From Branchinecta lynchi (lineage: Eukaryota; Arthropoda; Branchiopoda; Anostraca; Branchinectidae), in NCBI GenBank assembly GCA_023053575.1, contig JAKZAP010000018.1, positions 12,469,922 through 12,533,921 on the forward strand: 64,000 nucleotides of DNA. Direction: 5' to 3'. A program made the position numbers and the translations under genes. Below are positions 23,301 to 31,469 of the stretch, piece after piece. How positions within the stretch are numbered: the first letter of the stretch is position 1; each line of letters starts with the position of its first letter. Under the pieces are notes generated by a model that was given only the letters and a program-made list of their open reading frames with translations, ran no database searches and was not told the DNA's origin.

Positions 23301-23824
23301 AGCCTAAATATGGAGATAAAATTGATTTGTGTTACATGGACACTGATTCTTTCATATACGACAATCGAACCGAAGATTTCTATGAAGATATCAAACAAGA
23401 TTTGAATGAGAGGTTCGATACATCTGATTATGCGAAAGATAATCCATATGGGTTTCCTAGTGTAAATAAGAAAGTGATAGGAATGATGAAAGATGAATTA
23501 GGTGGACAGGTTATGACAGAGTTTGTTGGATTACGATCAAAAGTATATGCTTATTTAAAGGACAACCAAGACCCTTCAAAAGCTAGCAAAAAACTGAAAG
23601 GAATAAAAACCAATATAGTTAAAAATAAAATTACGATTCAAAACTATAAGGATGTACTGTTTGGTAAAACTGAAAACCTTTCTGTGACCCAGTACAACTT
23701 AAGATCATACAAGCACAATATGTTTCTAGAAGAACAGAATAAAAAAGCGTTAGATCCTAAGGATGATAAAAGGATAGTAACAAGCGATAAAATACACACT
23801 TTACCTTTAGGTTATAAACATTAA
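20380..23824 (+). pseudogene. Protein-primed family B DNA polymerase (PolB), broken
   Basis: Would replicate the element from a terminal protein primer. Features in order: an N-terminal region without an ATG (first in-frame Met at 20533); a C2H2-like finger (CTFCGRHF, about 21216-21290); the exonuclease motif DFESYNE near 21380; an HNH/endonuclease VII-like zinc module with DHDH and CN (21660-21760); YLKSDVLIL (exo III) near 22295; motif A as YLEANNLYG near 22590; motif B NACFGKT near 23065; motif C YMDTDS near 23335. Breaks: in-frame TAA at 21460-21462, in-frame TGA at 21886-21888, and a frameshift around 23090-23102 after which the 3' part is open to TAA at 23822. The motif A catalytic Asp reads Glu. 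The missing start, two stops and frameshift make this a dead copy. At about 1150 codons it is near full length apart from the N-terminus. Confidence 0.9.
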
Positions 23825-23912
23825 ATTCAAGTACCTACTTAAAAACTTCAAGTAACACCATCAAAAAATCAAGTCCCTACTTAAAAAATTCAAGTACCCA
23901 CTTAAAGCACAG
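23825..23912 (+). repeat. ~20-bp minisatellite, first array
   Basis: Four degenerate units of the type TTCAAGTACCTACTTAAAAA follow directly after the polymerase stop. The same unit recurs at 24580-24702. The two arrays look like one array split by about 670 bp. Confidence 0.85.
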
Positions 23913-24579
23913 TGGACACTTCTAATGCTTTACTTTGTATTAAATGCTTCACAAATAAACATTTCCGACTTCCTTTAGAAGGCGCTACGAAAATCGGCCG
24001 TTTTCTTGTTATCCCTTGTCTTTACCTCTCTGGCATTTCGGCGATCTAAATCTTAGGAGCTGGGATATCGTGGCAGGAAATTCAAAAACTCCCAGCAATG
24101 CTTGATAGAATAGGATATATTTGAGATGTCACCAAAGTCAAGCCTCAGATGCAGTTTACCTGATTGTTCTAGTGTTTCATCAGAAGTTCCATGGCTTAAA
24201 GTGCCTATTAAAATTTTTTCTTTGTGGAATAGTGTTGTGAAGCTTGACTAGCTTGCTTTATAAAATGTACCAGAATATGCAATAAGGTTATAAAAAATAA
24301 CATAGCTACAAAAATCATTCAAAAACAAATAACCTATTCAAATCTGAATTACACAAGCTGATTTATGAATAAAATAAAGATCTACTAAGTATTATAGGAA
24401 ACATCACTTTTATCTTTGTCCAAGCTAGTAAATTGAGCATGTACTGACCCAAAAAATTACGGTTCGAAATATCACAGAGAGGAAACTGTTGAAAAAGCTG
24501 CTGATCTAGGGGGTAAGCATTGTTCCTAGGTTGTTACAGAGTAGGATTGGGGTAGTTTGATGTGCCCATTGAACTTTAA
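23913..24579. other. Interval between the two minisatellite arrays; no gene seen
   Basis: About 670 bp of moderately AT-rich DNA without a credible reading frame. It separates two arrays of the same 20-bp unit, so it may be a later insertion into a single array. I could not identify terminal repeats or a target-site duplication by eye. Confidence 0.5.
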
Positions 24580-24702
24580 TAAACTCAAGTACCCACTTAC
24601 AAAATTCAAGTACCCACTTAAAAACTTCAAGTACCTACTTAAAAAATTCAAGTACCTACTTAATAAATTCAAGTATATACTTAAAATACTCAAGTAAATC
24701 TT
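24580..24702 (+). repeat. ~20-bp minisatellite, second array
   Basis: Five to six units of the CAAGTACCCACTTAAAAAATT type lie immediately upstream of the ATPase gene. In antisense the array encodes a regular Tyr-Leu-rich repeat, which explains the 24526-24750 minus-strand reading frame; that frame is not a gene. Confidence 0.85.
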
Positions 24703-24720
24703 ATAATGAAAAATTCTTTC

Positions 24721-24730
24721 TAAATAAATG
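24721..24730 (+). promoter_or_regulatory. Start-overlapping motif, ATPase gene
   Basis: TAAATAAATG, whose last three bases are the ATPase start codon. A variant of the motif shared by most genes of the element. Confidence 0.5.
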
Positions 24731-25396
24731 AATGAAAAGGCACCAATCAAAGTGTATGATTTTAGCGAAAAGAATAACTATCAGAACAAACACGAACTTG
24801 CACCTCAGTGGCCATTTAGATTATTAATTTGTGGAAGTTCTGGAACAGGAAAAACCAATCTACTCTTGAATTTAATTTATTAATATATCTGTTTCAACCA
24901 AATATACTTGTATGCAAAAGATCTTGAAGAAGATAAATATAAAGATCTCATAACCAATTTAACCACCTTGGAATCAAAATGTAAAACAAATATTTTAACC
25001 GTAAGTAATGACCTTAATGATATTATTGATGTTGACGATCTAGACCCTAAATACCAAAACTTGATTATCTTTGATGATTTTGTTACTGAAAATGACCAGA
25101 AAAAAATAGAAGACTTATTCATAAGAGGAAGAAAGAAAAATGCCTCAATTGTTTATTTATCACAGAGCTATCATAAAACCCCAAAGGTGGTAAGACTTCA
25201 ATGTAATTACTTCGCATTCTTTCAGTGCTCTAATCCAAAAGAAATAAAATTAATCAGACAAAATCATGTAGACAATGAGAACTTTATGAAACAATTCGAT
25301 GTTGCAACCAAAGGCTACGGATTCTTCTTTGTTGATTTAAAAACAAAAGATAAAGATATGATTTATAGGAAAAACTTTGAAAAGTTTACTAGATAA
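24728..25396 (+). pseudogene. Genome-packaging ATPase (FtsK/HerA type), interrupted by one stop
   Basis: Viral packaging NTPase expected to drive DNA into capsids. The start ATG at 24728 sits in TAAATAAATG. The N-terminal part carries APQWPFRLLICG followed by the Walker A loop GSSGTGKTNLL (about 24825-24865). A TAA at 24881-24883 then interrupts the same frame. The downstream part continues in frame with YLYAKDLEED, a Walker B-like segment NLIIFDDFV near 25060-25086, and a C-terminal FFFVDLKTKDKD, ending at TAA 25394. Length including the stop is about 222 codons, normal for Polinton ATPases. Apart from the single stop, no frameshift is visible. Confidence 0.88.
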
Positions 25397-25411
25397 TTTC
25401 GTTCTGTTATA

Positions 25412-26047
25412 ATGAATAAATTCGGAAGTGTTGGGAAAAAGCTTAGTAACGAATCGAATGAAAAGAGAGTTACTGATGACAACGGTAATATTAACCTACA
25501 AGATAAGAGAATTATTAATTTAGGGGATGCGAAAGCTGACCAGGACGCTATTAGTTTCAGATCTATGACTATTACTTTGAATCAATTTAAAGAAGAAATT
25601 ACCACACAACAAGTGGGGACAAATCAGTATTTTAGGGAAGATATCAACAGATTAACTGCGGTATATGATTCTCCTGATAATTTATTGGTAAGGATTAAAG
25701 ATAAAGGGTTATTTGTAAAAGAAATAATTCGAGTTAATGATAAAGAGATTAACGCTGAAAACAAGTTGATAACAAATGTTCAAAACCCTAGAAATAAAAA
25801 TGATGCTGTTAATTTAGCTACGTTAACTACGAATCTTTTAGATTATGACAAAAAGCTTCTTGGGCAACACACCCATAATACTATAATCGAAGCAAAGATT
25901 GCTGACCAACTAAGACATATCAATAATATTGAAAGAGCAGTAGTAAATATTTTAAAAAGGCTTCTAGAGCTAAAACATGTTGACAAACCATTCGTTACCA
26001 AAATAGAACAAATTATGGCTGGTAAAAAAACAAAAATAACTTTATAA
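25412..26047 (+). CDS. Fibre-like repeat protein of the Polinton element
   Basis: Intact 211-codon frame 15 bp after the ATPase. It contains two imperfect repeats, near residues 24-52 (GNINLQDKRIINLGDAK...DAISF) and 113-137 (INAENKLITNVQNPRNKNDAV). Each has the pattern N-x-I-x-(N/D)-K-x-I-x-N-(L/V)-x-(D/N)-(A/P)-x-x-x-x-DA(I/V). This type of repeat is familiar from trimeric tail-fibre and spike shafts of phages and viruses, so a virion surface fibre is a reasonable guess. The C-terminal 70 residues are helical-looking and Lys-rich. No hydrophobic segment is present. I know no named family, and no lesion is seen. Confidence 0.6.
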   Translation: MNKFGSVGKKLSNESNEKRVTDDNGNINLQDKRIINLGDAKADQDAISFRSMTITLNQFKEEITTQQVGTNQYFREDINRLTAVYDSPDNLLVRIKDKGLFVKEIIRVNDKEINAENKLITNVQNPRNKNDAVNLATLTTNLLDYDKKLLGQHTHNTIIEAKIADQLRHINNIERAVVNILKRLLELKHVDKPFVTKIEQIMAGKKTKITL

Positions 26048-26062
26048 GATAAATTAATTCCC

Positions 26063-26071
26063 TAATAAATG
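26063..26071 (+). promoter_or_regulatory. Start-overlapping motif, pX-like gene
   Basis: TAATAAATG, exact form, preceded by pyrimidines (TTCCC). It contains the ATG of the pX-like gene. Confidence 0.6.
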
Positions 26072-26627
26072 GTTGAAACTATGGAGTATACAGTTTACTT
26101 GTCAAAGCTTCAGAAAGGAAAGCTAAAGAAATGTTTTGGTGCTAAACAAAAATGTCAGATACGTGTTAGTCATAGTAGACAAAATGAACGAGAACCAGTA
26201 AAGTTACTTTTAAATAAACGACAAATTGATAAAATTGAAACATGTAAAATGAATAATAAGGGTTGTGATATTGATGTATCATACAAACAGATGAAAGAAG
26301 CGATTCAAAAGGGTGGATTACTTCCATTTTTTAATACCGTTAGCAATTACCCTTGGTAAGGCAGCTTTAACAAGTGGTGCTGCTGCTTTGGGCACATTCG
26401 CTGGTAAGAAAATTATGGATAAAATGACCAACACAGGTGGAGCGCTTAAACTTCCTGGAACACACAAATTTGTGGGTAATGGGGTACGTGGGAAGGAAAC
26501 CGATGATGTCAACATAGGTGGAGCGCTTACACTTCCTGGAACACAAAAAGTTGTGGGTAATGGGGTACGTGGAAGGCCTAGGAAGTCAAAAAACGGGGAC
26601 ATCAAAAAAGAAGCAAAAGTAAAGTAG
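26069..26627 (+). pseudogene. pX-like minor virion protein, frameshifted, with an internal duplication
   Basis: The start ATG at 26069 is in TAATAAATG. The first part is basic and Lys/Cys-containing. It then enters a Gly-rich hydrophobic helix followed by small-residue stretches (LTSGAAALGTFAG), the layout of small Polinton proteins compared with adenovirus pX/pVI. The hydrophobic segment is split between two frames: the first ends at TGG-TAA near 26357, and the second is open across 26313-26627. The change of frame maps to a six-T run at 26327-26332, consistent with a one-base slippage insertion. The C-terminal half holds an 81-bp (27-residue) tandem duplication starting at 26436 and 26517 (GGAL-LPGT...VGNGVRG). 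Function is by analogy only. Confidence 0.65.
26436..26597 (+). repeat. 81-bp in-frame tandem duplication in the pX-like gene
   Basis: Two copies begin at 26436 and 26517 and differ at a few positions. Both encode GGAL(K/T)LPGT(H/Q)K.VGNGVRG. The period is a multiple of three, so the reading frame is kept. Confidence 0.9.
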
Positions 26628-26650
26628 GACCTCTAACCAATTTTGATATT

Positions 26651-26995
26651 ATGGATGCATTAGGGGATATACCACAGTTTAGAGGTGTTTTCTCTATAGA
26701 TACGCTACCCAAACAGATAAATAGTATAGAATGTGGTGTCATTAATTATGATAGACTCGGAATGCCTGGAACTCACTTGGTTGCCTATTGTAATCTACCT
26801 GAATACCCCTATGTAGAATTTTTTGATTCTTTCGGTATTCCCCCAGGAAAAGAAATAATTAAATATCTAAAAACTTCAAAGAAAAAAATAGCTTATGAAA
26901 ACCTTGCTGTTCAAAATATAGATGAATTAAACTGCGGATTTCACTGTATTTCCTACATTAAGCGCAAAATGAAGTTGGTAGCTTTTCGTTTATAA
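26651..26995 (+). pseudogene. Adenain-like cysteine protease, probably frameshifted near the C-terminus
   Basis: Capsid-maturation protease of the adenovirus/Ulp1 (C5/C48) fold. Visible elements in order: FRGVF, ECGVINYD, the catalytic His in PGTHLVAYC, the acidic residue in EFFDSFG, the oxyanion Gln in QNIDEL and the nucleophile Cys in LNCGFHC. All are in the expected order and spacing. The open frame is 114 codons. The end (after ISYIKRK) diverges into a short basic tail, while another frame from about 26970 runs to tandem stops just upstream of the next gene (about 27008), so a one-base shift near 26965-26972 is likely. The catalytic residues all lie before the suspected break. Confidence 0.8.
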
Positions 26996-27006
26996 AAATT
27001 GTTTTC

Positions 27007-27015
27007 TAATAAATG
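27007..27015 (+). promoter_or_regulatory. Start-overlapping motif, zinc-ribbon gene
   Basis: TAATAAATG, exact form, preceded by GTTTTC. It contains the ATG of the zinc-ribbon gene. Confidence 0.6.
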
Positions 27016-27178
27016 GAGATTTATTGTATGAAATGTAAAAAGAAAACTGATACTGAATCAATGTTTAATGCAGTGTCACAGAAAAAATGTTCCAATGCTG
27101 AAAGGTAATTGTGTTATTTGCGGATCGAGGAAAAATCTGTTTTTAAAAAAAACCTCGACGCAGAAAAAGATATATTAA
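27013..27178 (+). pseudogene. Small zinc-ribbon protein (DUF5679-like), frameshifted
   Basis: The start ATG is in TAATAAATG. The first frame gives MEIYCMKCKKKT with a CxxC knuckle and ends at TAA 27106. The second CxxC knuckle (NCVICGS) is in another frame, starting near ATG 27095 and ending at TAA 27176-27178, so a frameshift lies around 27085-27095. Two CxxC pairs in about 55 residues match the tiny zinc-ribbon proteins common in Polintons and giant viruses. Their role is unknown. Confidence 0.65.
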
Positions 27179-28095
27179 AGACGTATTATTCTAATTATTC
27201 AGGTGTTGATGATATTCACAGAAAGTTAAAAGAAAATTGAGTGAACGTTTCTAAAGATACAATAAAAAATGTGTTGCAAAATGAGCATGTGTATACGTTA
27301 CACAAACCTTCCTATCACAATTTTGAAAGGAGACGAGTCTATGTTCACTATGTTGATGAGCAATGGCAAGCTGATTTAGTTGACCTCCAGAAATATAAAA
27401 AAGCGAATGATAAAGCAAACTACATCTTGACTGTTATTGATTGCTTTAGTAAATATGCTTGGTGTGTCCCTTTGAAAGATAAAACGGGTGCTGGAATAAT
27501 AAACGCATTCAGTCATATATTTAAAGAAAGAATTCCTAGAAAGTTGCAAACTGATAAAGGTAAGGAATTTGTAATGAGAAATGTTCAATCTTTTTTGAAA
27601 AATAATAACGTTCACTGGTTTGCATCTGAAAGTGAACTGAAAGCACAAATCGTTGAACGATTCAATAGAACGCTGAAAGACAAGCTATGGAAATATTTTA
27701 CTCACAACAACACTAATAGATGGATTGATATTTTACCTGTATTCGTAAATATTTATAATAACTCGTATCATCGCTCAATACAAATGAAACCAATTGATGC
27801 TAGTAAAAAGGTAAATCAGAAAAAGGTTTACAATGCTTTGTTTCCTCCAGTAGATGACTACAAAATCACAGGAAACTCACAGAGTCACAAAGTCAAAGTA
27901 GGGGATTTAGTCAGAATTAAAAAAGAAAAAAGTGTTTTTGATATAGGATCTTTACCTAATTATACGGATGAAGTATTTCAGATAGAAACCATCAGACCTA
28001 CCATTCCCATTACGTATGAAATATCTGACAAAAGTGGGGAATTAATTCAAGGAGGGTTTTATGAAAAAGAACTTTCAAAATTTATTATGAAATAA
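27109..28095 (+). pseudogene. Retroviral-type integrase, one in-frame stop and no ATG
   Basis: DDE-type integrase that would insert the element into host DNA. The frame is open from 27109, just after the zinc-ribbon's first stop. An N-terminal helix-turn-helix-like part (YYSNYSGVDDIHRKL) is followed by TGA at 27238-27240, then VSKDTIKNVL. The catalytic core has the first Asp in QWQADLVD (about 27361), the second in LQTDKGKEF (about 27550), and the Glu in QIVERFNRTLK (about 27655). The spacing from second Asp to Glu is about 35 residues, as in D,D35E enzymes. The C-terminal part (VGDLVRIKKEK...YEKELSKF) resembles the SH3/chromo-like tail of Polinton integrases. No ATG exists in frame upstream of the core. 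All three catalytic residues are retained. Confidence 0.9.
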
Positions 28096-28104
28096 AATTA
28101 CTTG

Positions 28105-28114
28105 TATATAAATG
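28105..28114 (+). promoter_or_regulatory. Start-overlapping motif, coiled-protein gene
   Basis: TATATAAATG, the TATA-like version of the motif, containing the ATG of the 28112 gene. Confidence 0.55.
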
Positions 28115-28933
28115 GATTCAAGACGCTTGAGTGATATTTTATCGGATATAGTGAAGAACAGAGAAATTCAGAGAAGAAAGGTTCAACAAAATGAGATGGA
28201 GAAGGCATGATTTCGGGAATATGCTTCAGAATTAAACGCTCCAGTTATTATAGCACAAAAAGAAAACACTAAAGATACCATCAAAAAATTACAAGAAAAC
28301 ACTGAAATGATCGTAAATAAACTACAGGAAGGTGATGATAGTCCAAGAACAAGGCTTCTCCAGATAGGTGAAACGAATCAACCATATCAGCTTCCAGTTT
28401 CAGAGGTAGAAATGCAGTCAACCGCTTTAGAAGCATCTCCAACAAGTATAAAAGTTTTTGATGTGAATGAAGGTGTTGATAAAGAGTTATTAAAAGCACT
28501 TAATGTGAAATATAGAGATAATCATATAAAATATAAAGACGAATATTTTGAGATGCCTCAGTTTTACTTTGATAACCCAGGGAATATAGAAGATGCTTTG
28601 GCTGAATTAACACCGATAAGTCAAAGTTATGGTGGTTTGAAAAGTAAAAGTGATTCGAATGAGTATGATCAGATTATTGATTTCATAAAGAAATACAAGG
28701 ATAGGTTAAGAACCATTAAAAATAATTTGAAATTAGTCAAACAACAAGGAACTGGAGTATTCATGAACTGTGATGAAATGATTTCAAAACTATACACTTT
28801 GATAGGTAGCAGAGTAAACGGAAATACATCTGATGAGGTGAGAAATGAAGCTATTGATATTTTGGATTCGTTAATGCGAAATAAATTTCTTACGAAGAGA
28901 GATTACAATTCAATATATAAAAATTATTTCTAA
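28112..28933 (+). pseudogene. Conserved Polinton protein of unknown role, one in-frame stop
   Basis: The start ATG at 28112 is in TATATAAATG. Charged and helix-prone at the N-terminus (MDSRRLSDILSDIV), then TGA at 28208-28210, then open in the same frame to TAA 28931. The middle is low-complexity and acidic. The C-terminal region (EVRNEAIDILDSLM...LTKRDYNSIYK) looks like a small helical bundle and is similar in style to a protein often found between integrase and minor capsid genes in Polintons. No catalytic motif is seen. About 273 codons including the stop. Function is not assigned. Confidence 0.6.
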
Positions 28934-28942
28934 TAAATTGTG
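28931..28942 (+). promoter_or_regulatory. Damaged start-overlapping motif, minor capsid gene
   Basis: TAATAAATTGTG: the shared motif with an extra T inside the expected ATG. The copy supports both the motif and the loss of the start. Confidence 0.55.
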
Positions 28943-29659
28943 TTGTTAAACATTGAAGGTAATGAAAGTATCATTGATATAACATTTAGTCAACCAATCG
29001 AATTGAACCGTAATTGTGATTATGAAATAGGTTTGAATCAGTGTACTTTGTGGTATTCATGGCATAATATAAGTGATAAATTTGGAAATAATACATTTCA
29101 ATACAGGAAAGATGAAGAGGGGGGATGGATGAATGTTACTATTCCTAATGGGATGTATAACGATGATTGTTTGAATTAATTTTTGTGTCAGTATTTTGAT
29201 ACCCCAAAAGATAAATGTCATATTGTAATTTCATCCAATCCAGCATCTATGAGATTTGTCATACTATTACAAGAAAAATATGTGTTTAGATTTAATAGTG
29301 ACTTGTGTCAGATTTTAGGATTTGATAAGGATAGTGAGATATCTAAGAAAATCAATGAAGGTACAAAGCTTCCGAATCCGAATATAACAAGAAGCGTTGA
29401 TAAAATTCAAATTCATTGCTCTCTTGTAAACAGTTCTATCGTAAACAAAAGTAAATCAGATGTCATTTGGACATTTGTTCCGAATACAGAACCGGGTTGT
29501 CAAATTGTTGAGAATCCTAGACAACTCATTTATCTTCCTATCAATACGAAAGACTTTAGTTACTCCTTGAGAATGACAATTACTGATCAGTTGGGAAGAC
29601 CTATCGATTTGAATGGTGATAACGTTGGATACGTACTGCATTTAAGAAAAGCTTATTGA
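28940..29659 (+). pseudogene. Minor capsid (penton-like single jelly-roll) protein, damaged start and one stop
   Basis: Forms capsid vertices in Polinton-type virions. The recognisable course is IDITFSQPIELN, an NVTIPNGMYN turn, CHIVISS, YVFRFNSDLCQILGF and a C-terminal LIYLPINTKDFSYSLRMTITDQLGRPIDL, the typical end of this family. The promoter/start motif at 28931-28942 reads TAATAAATTGTG: the ATG seen at other genes is disrupted by an extra T, leaving GTG or TTG. TAA at 29177-29179 interrupts the same frame after DDCLN; the frame then continues to TGA 29657. About 240 codons. The two lesions suggest no functional product. Confidence 0.82.
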
Positions 29660-29687
29660 AAGGATTAGTGAAATAAAATTATTTACC

Positions 29688-29695
29688 TATAAATG
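29688..29695 (+). promoter_or_regulatory. Start-overlapping motif, Gly-motif protein gene
   Basis: TATAAATG preceded by TTTACC. It includes the ATG at 29693. Confidence 0.55.
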
Positions 29696-30049
29696 TTGAT
29701 TAATAATAAGCGATTACTTTATAAAAGGCAGTATGGAAGTGGAATCGGTAGTGTATTCAAAAACTATGTTAATTCCCAGTTATTCCAAACGTCAGCAAAA
29801 CAAATAAAAGATGGGGCTATGTCAATGTATAATAATATTATTAAACCGAGATTTGAGTTGTTGAAAAACAGAGCAATAGAATATGGGAAAGATCTGATCA
29901 ATGTAAATAAGAAGGAACTCATTGATGTAATTGGAAACAAAAAATCGATGAAGGATCTTATCGGTACAAATAAAAGGATTTTAAATCAAAGAAGTCAGGA
30001 CTTGATCAAAACGTTAATGACTGGAAATGGATTAAAGATTCTGAAATAA
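29693..30049 (+). CDS. Small Gly-motif virion-type protein
   Basis: Intact 118-codon frame with its ATG in TATAAATG, between the minor and major capsid genes. The N-terminus is basic, followed by YGSGIGSVFKNY, then an amphipathic, Lys-rich helical body. A GxGIGS motif near the N-terminus is common to a small Polinton/adintovirus protein encoded next to the capsid genes and compared by others with adenovirus core or membrane-lytic proteins. The position supports a structural role. No stop or frameshift is seen. Confidence 0.6.
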   Translation: MLINNKRLLYKRQYGSGIGSVFKNYVNSQLFQTSAKQIKDGAMSMYNNIIKPRFELLKNRAIEYGKDLINVNKKELIDVIGNKKSMKDLIGTNKRILNQRSQDLIKTLMTGNGLKILK

Positions 30050-30071
30050 GTTTTATTTAATAATTTCTTTC

Positions 30072-30082
30072 TTATATAAATG
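30072..30082 (+). promoter_or_regulatory. Start-overlapping motif, major capsid gene
   Basis: TTATATAAATG preceded by a T/C-rich tract (TTTCTTTC). It includes the ATG at 30080. Confidence 0.6.
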
Positions 30083-31429
30083 GCAGTAAATAAAGTTATC
30101 AGTCCGCAATGGAACATTTCTGATGAACCGCTTGTGGATGATACAGTGGTTAAATATGAATTTAAAGAAATTCGAGAAACAGATGTGAATGTATCTAATA
30201 GATCAGAGTTTGAATTCGTAACAAAGAAATTAGATTCTTGGTTTTATCCAAGTGAAAGTTATCTTGATGTCAGTGTAAGAATAGTAAACGAAGATGGGAC
30301 TCCTATAGCTGCAACCGATGTTGCTACTTTAACGAATAATGGATTTAATTTATTCAGTACCGCTGAGTATGTAATAAACGATGAATCGGTTGAAAAAATT
30401 AATCATGTTGGTATTACAACTACCGTTACAAAGTTGATTGAATACTCTGATGATTATTCTAGAAGTGCAGCAAGAAATCATTTCTGGTATAAAGATTATA
30501 ATCAAGGAAAAGAAATCAATCCTGTAGTTGCTTTGTTTACTGCAGGGGCTGCAGCAGGGGCTGGTACAGTCAGTTTGAGAAATAATAATAATTATAATAA
30601 AGGGTTTGAAAAAAGATATAACCGAACAAAAATGAGTAAATTAGTAAATATGTATTTACCATCATCAGAACTGTTTGGATTCTTAAAAGGAAACAAACGA
30701 TTCTTCAGAGGTGCATCGCATAAAATATTTCTAAGAAGAAATGATGATAACAACATGATTATAAGAAATGGAAATACTAATTTCAAAGTAGTCATCGAGT
30801 ATTTATCCTGGAAGATCCCTATTGTAGCTCCTAGTATTGAAATGATGAGTAACTTAGAAAAGGGATTGGCAAAGGACAGAAAGCATAATCTGATGTGGGA
30901 AGCATGTAATACTTATAAAAGTGATGTTAGTCAGAATAAGGAACACACTTGGAAAGTTATTTCTGAGAGAAACAATCCAATAAAAGTAGTTGTGATGCTA
31001 CAGAAAAATGAAAAGCATAACAATCAATTAATGAATAATATGGTGTTTGATCATATGAATTTAACAGACATAGAACTTAGAATTAATGGGGATAAATATC
31101 CTGAAGAACCATTTAAATGTGATTTTAGCGATGATAAATGTAAATACTCAAATCTTTACAATAGGTTCATACATTTGGGTTATAAACAATTAGCATTTGA
31201 TACTGGTAGTGTTGTTAGTATAGAAGAATTTAAAGAAGTATACCCACTATTCTGTTTCGATGTTTCCAAACACGAGTCAAATATTTATAATGGAACAACT
31301 GCTGATATTGAAATAAGTTTAACGTTGAAAGAAAATCAACCCGTACCATATAATGTTTACTGTGTTATATATTATGAAAGAAAAGCTACATTAGATATTA
31401 TCAATAAAAATATGTATGTGAGTTTGTGA
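30080..31429 (+). CDS. Major capsid protein (double jelly-roll), intact
   Basis: 449 codons from ATG in TATATAAATG to TGA. Signature segments: FVTKKLDSWFYPSESYLDV, NNGFNLFSTAEYVIND, IEYSDDYSRSAARNHFWYKD, MYLPSSELFGFL, FRGASHKIFLRRNDD, VVIEYLSWKIPIVAPS and a C-terminal ISLTLKENQPVPYNVYCVIYY. The order and the SDDYSRSA block are those of Polinton/adintovirus hexon-like capsid proteins, which form the icosahedral shell. The length is as expected. It is the longest undamaged gene of the element, although replication and integration genes around it are broken. Confidence 0.92.
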   Translation: MAVNKVISPQWNISDEPLVDDTVVKYEFKEIRETDVNVSNRSEFEFVTKKLDSWFYPSESYLDVSVRIVNEDGTPIAATDVATLTNNGFNLFSTAEYVINDESVEKINHVGITTTVTKLIEYSDDYSRSAARNHFWYKDYNQGKEINPVVALFTAGAAAGAGTVSLRNNNNYNKGFEKRYNRTKMSKLVNMYLPSSELFGFLKGNKRFFRGASHKIFLRRNDDNNMIIRNGNTNFKVVIEYLSWKIPIVAPSIEMMSNLEKGLAKDRKHNLMWEACNTYKSDVSQNKEHTWKVISERNNPIKVVVMLQKNEKHNNQLMNNMVFDHMNLTDIELRINGDKYPEEPFKCDFSDDKCKYSNLYNRFIHLGYKQLAFDTGSVVSIEEFKEVYPLFCFDVSKHESNIYNGTTADIEISLTLKENQPVPYNVYCVIYYERKATLDIINKNMYVSL

Positions 31430-31460
31430 GCCTGGATTTTTATTTAATAAAATCATCCAC

Positions 31461-31469
31461 TAATAAATG
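31461..31469 (+). promoter_or_regulatory. Start-overlapping motif, terminal gene
   Basis: TAATAAATG, exact form, preceded by CATCCAC. It includes the ATG at 31467. Confidence 0.6.

Noticed and set aside
24526..24750. Minus-strand Leu/Tyr-repeat frame
   Set aside because: Antisense translation of the 20-bp minisatellite.
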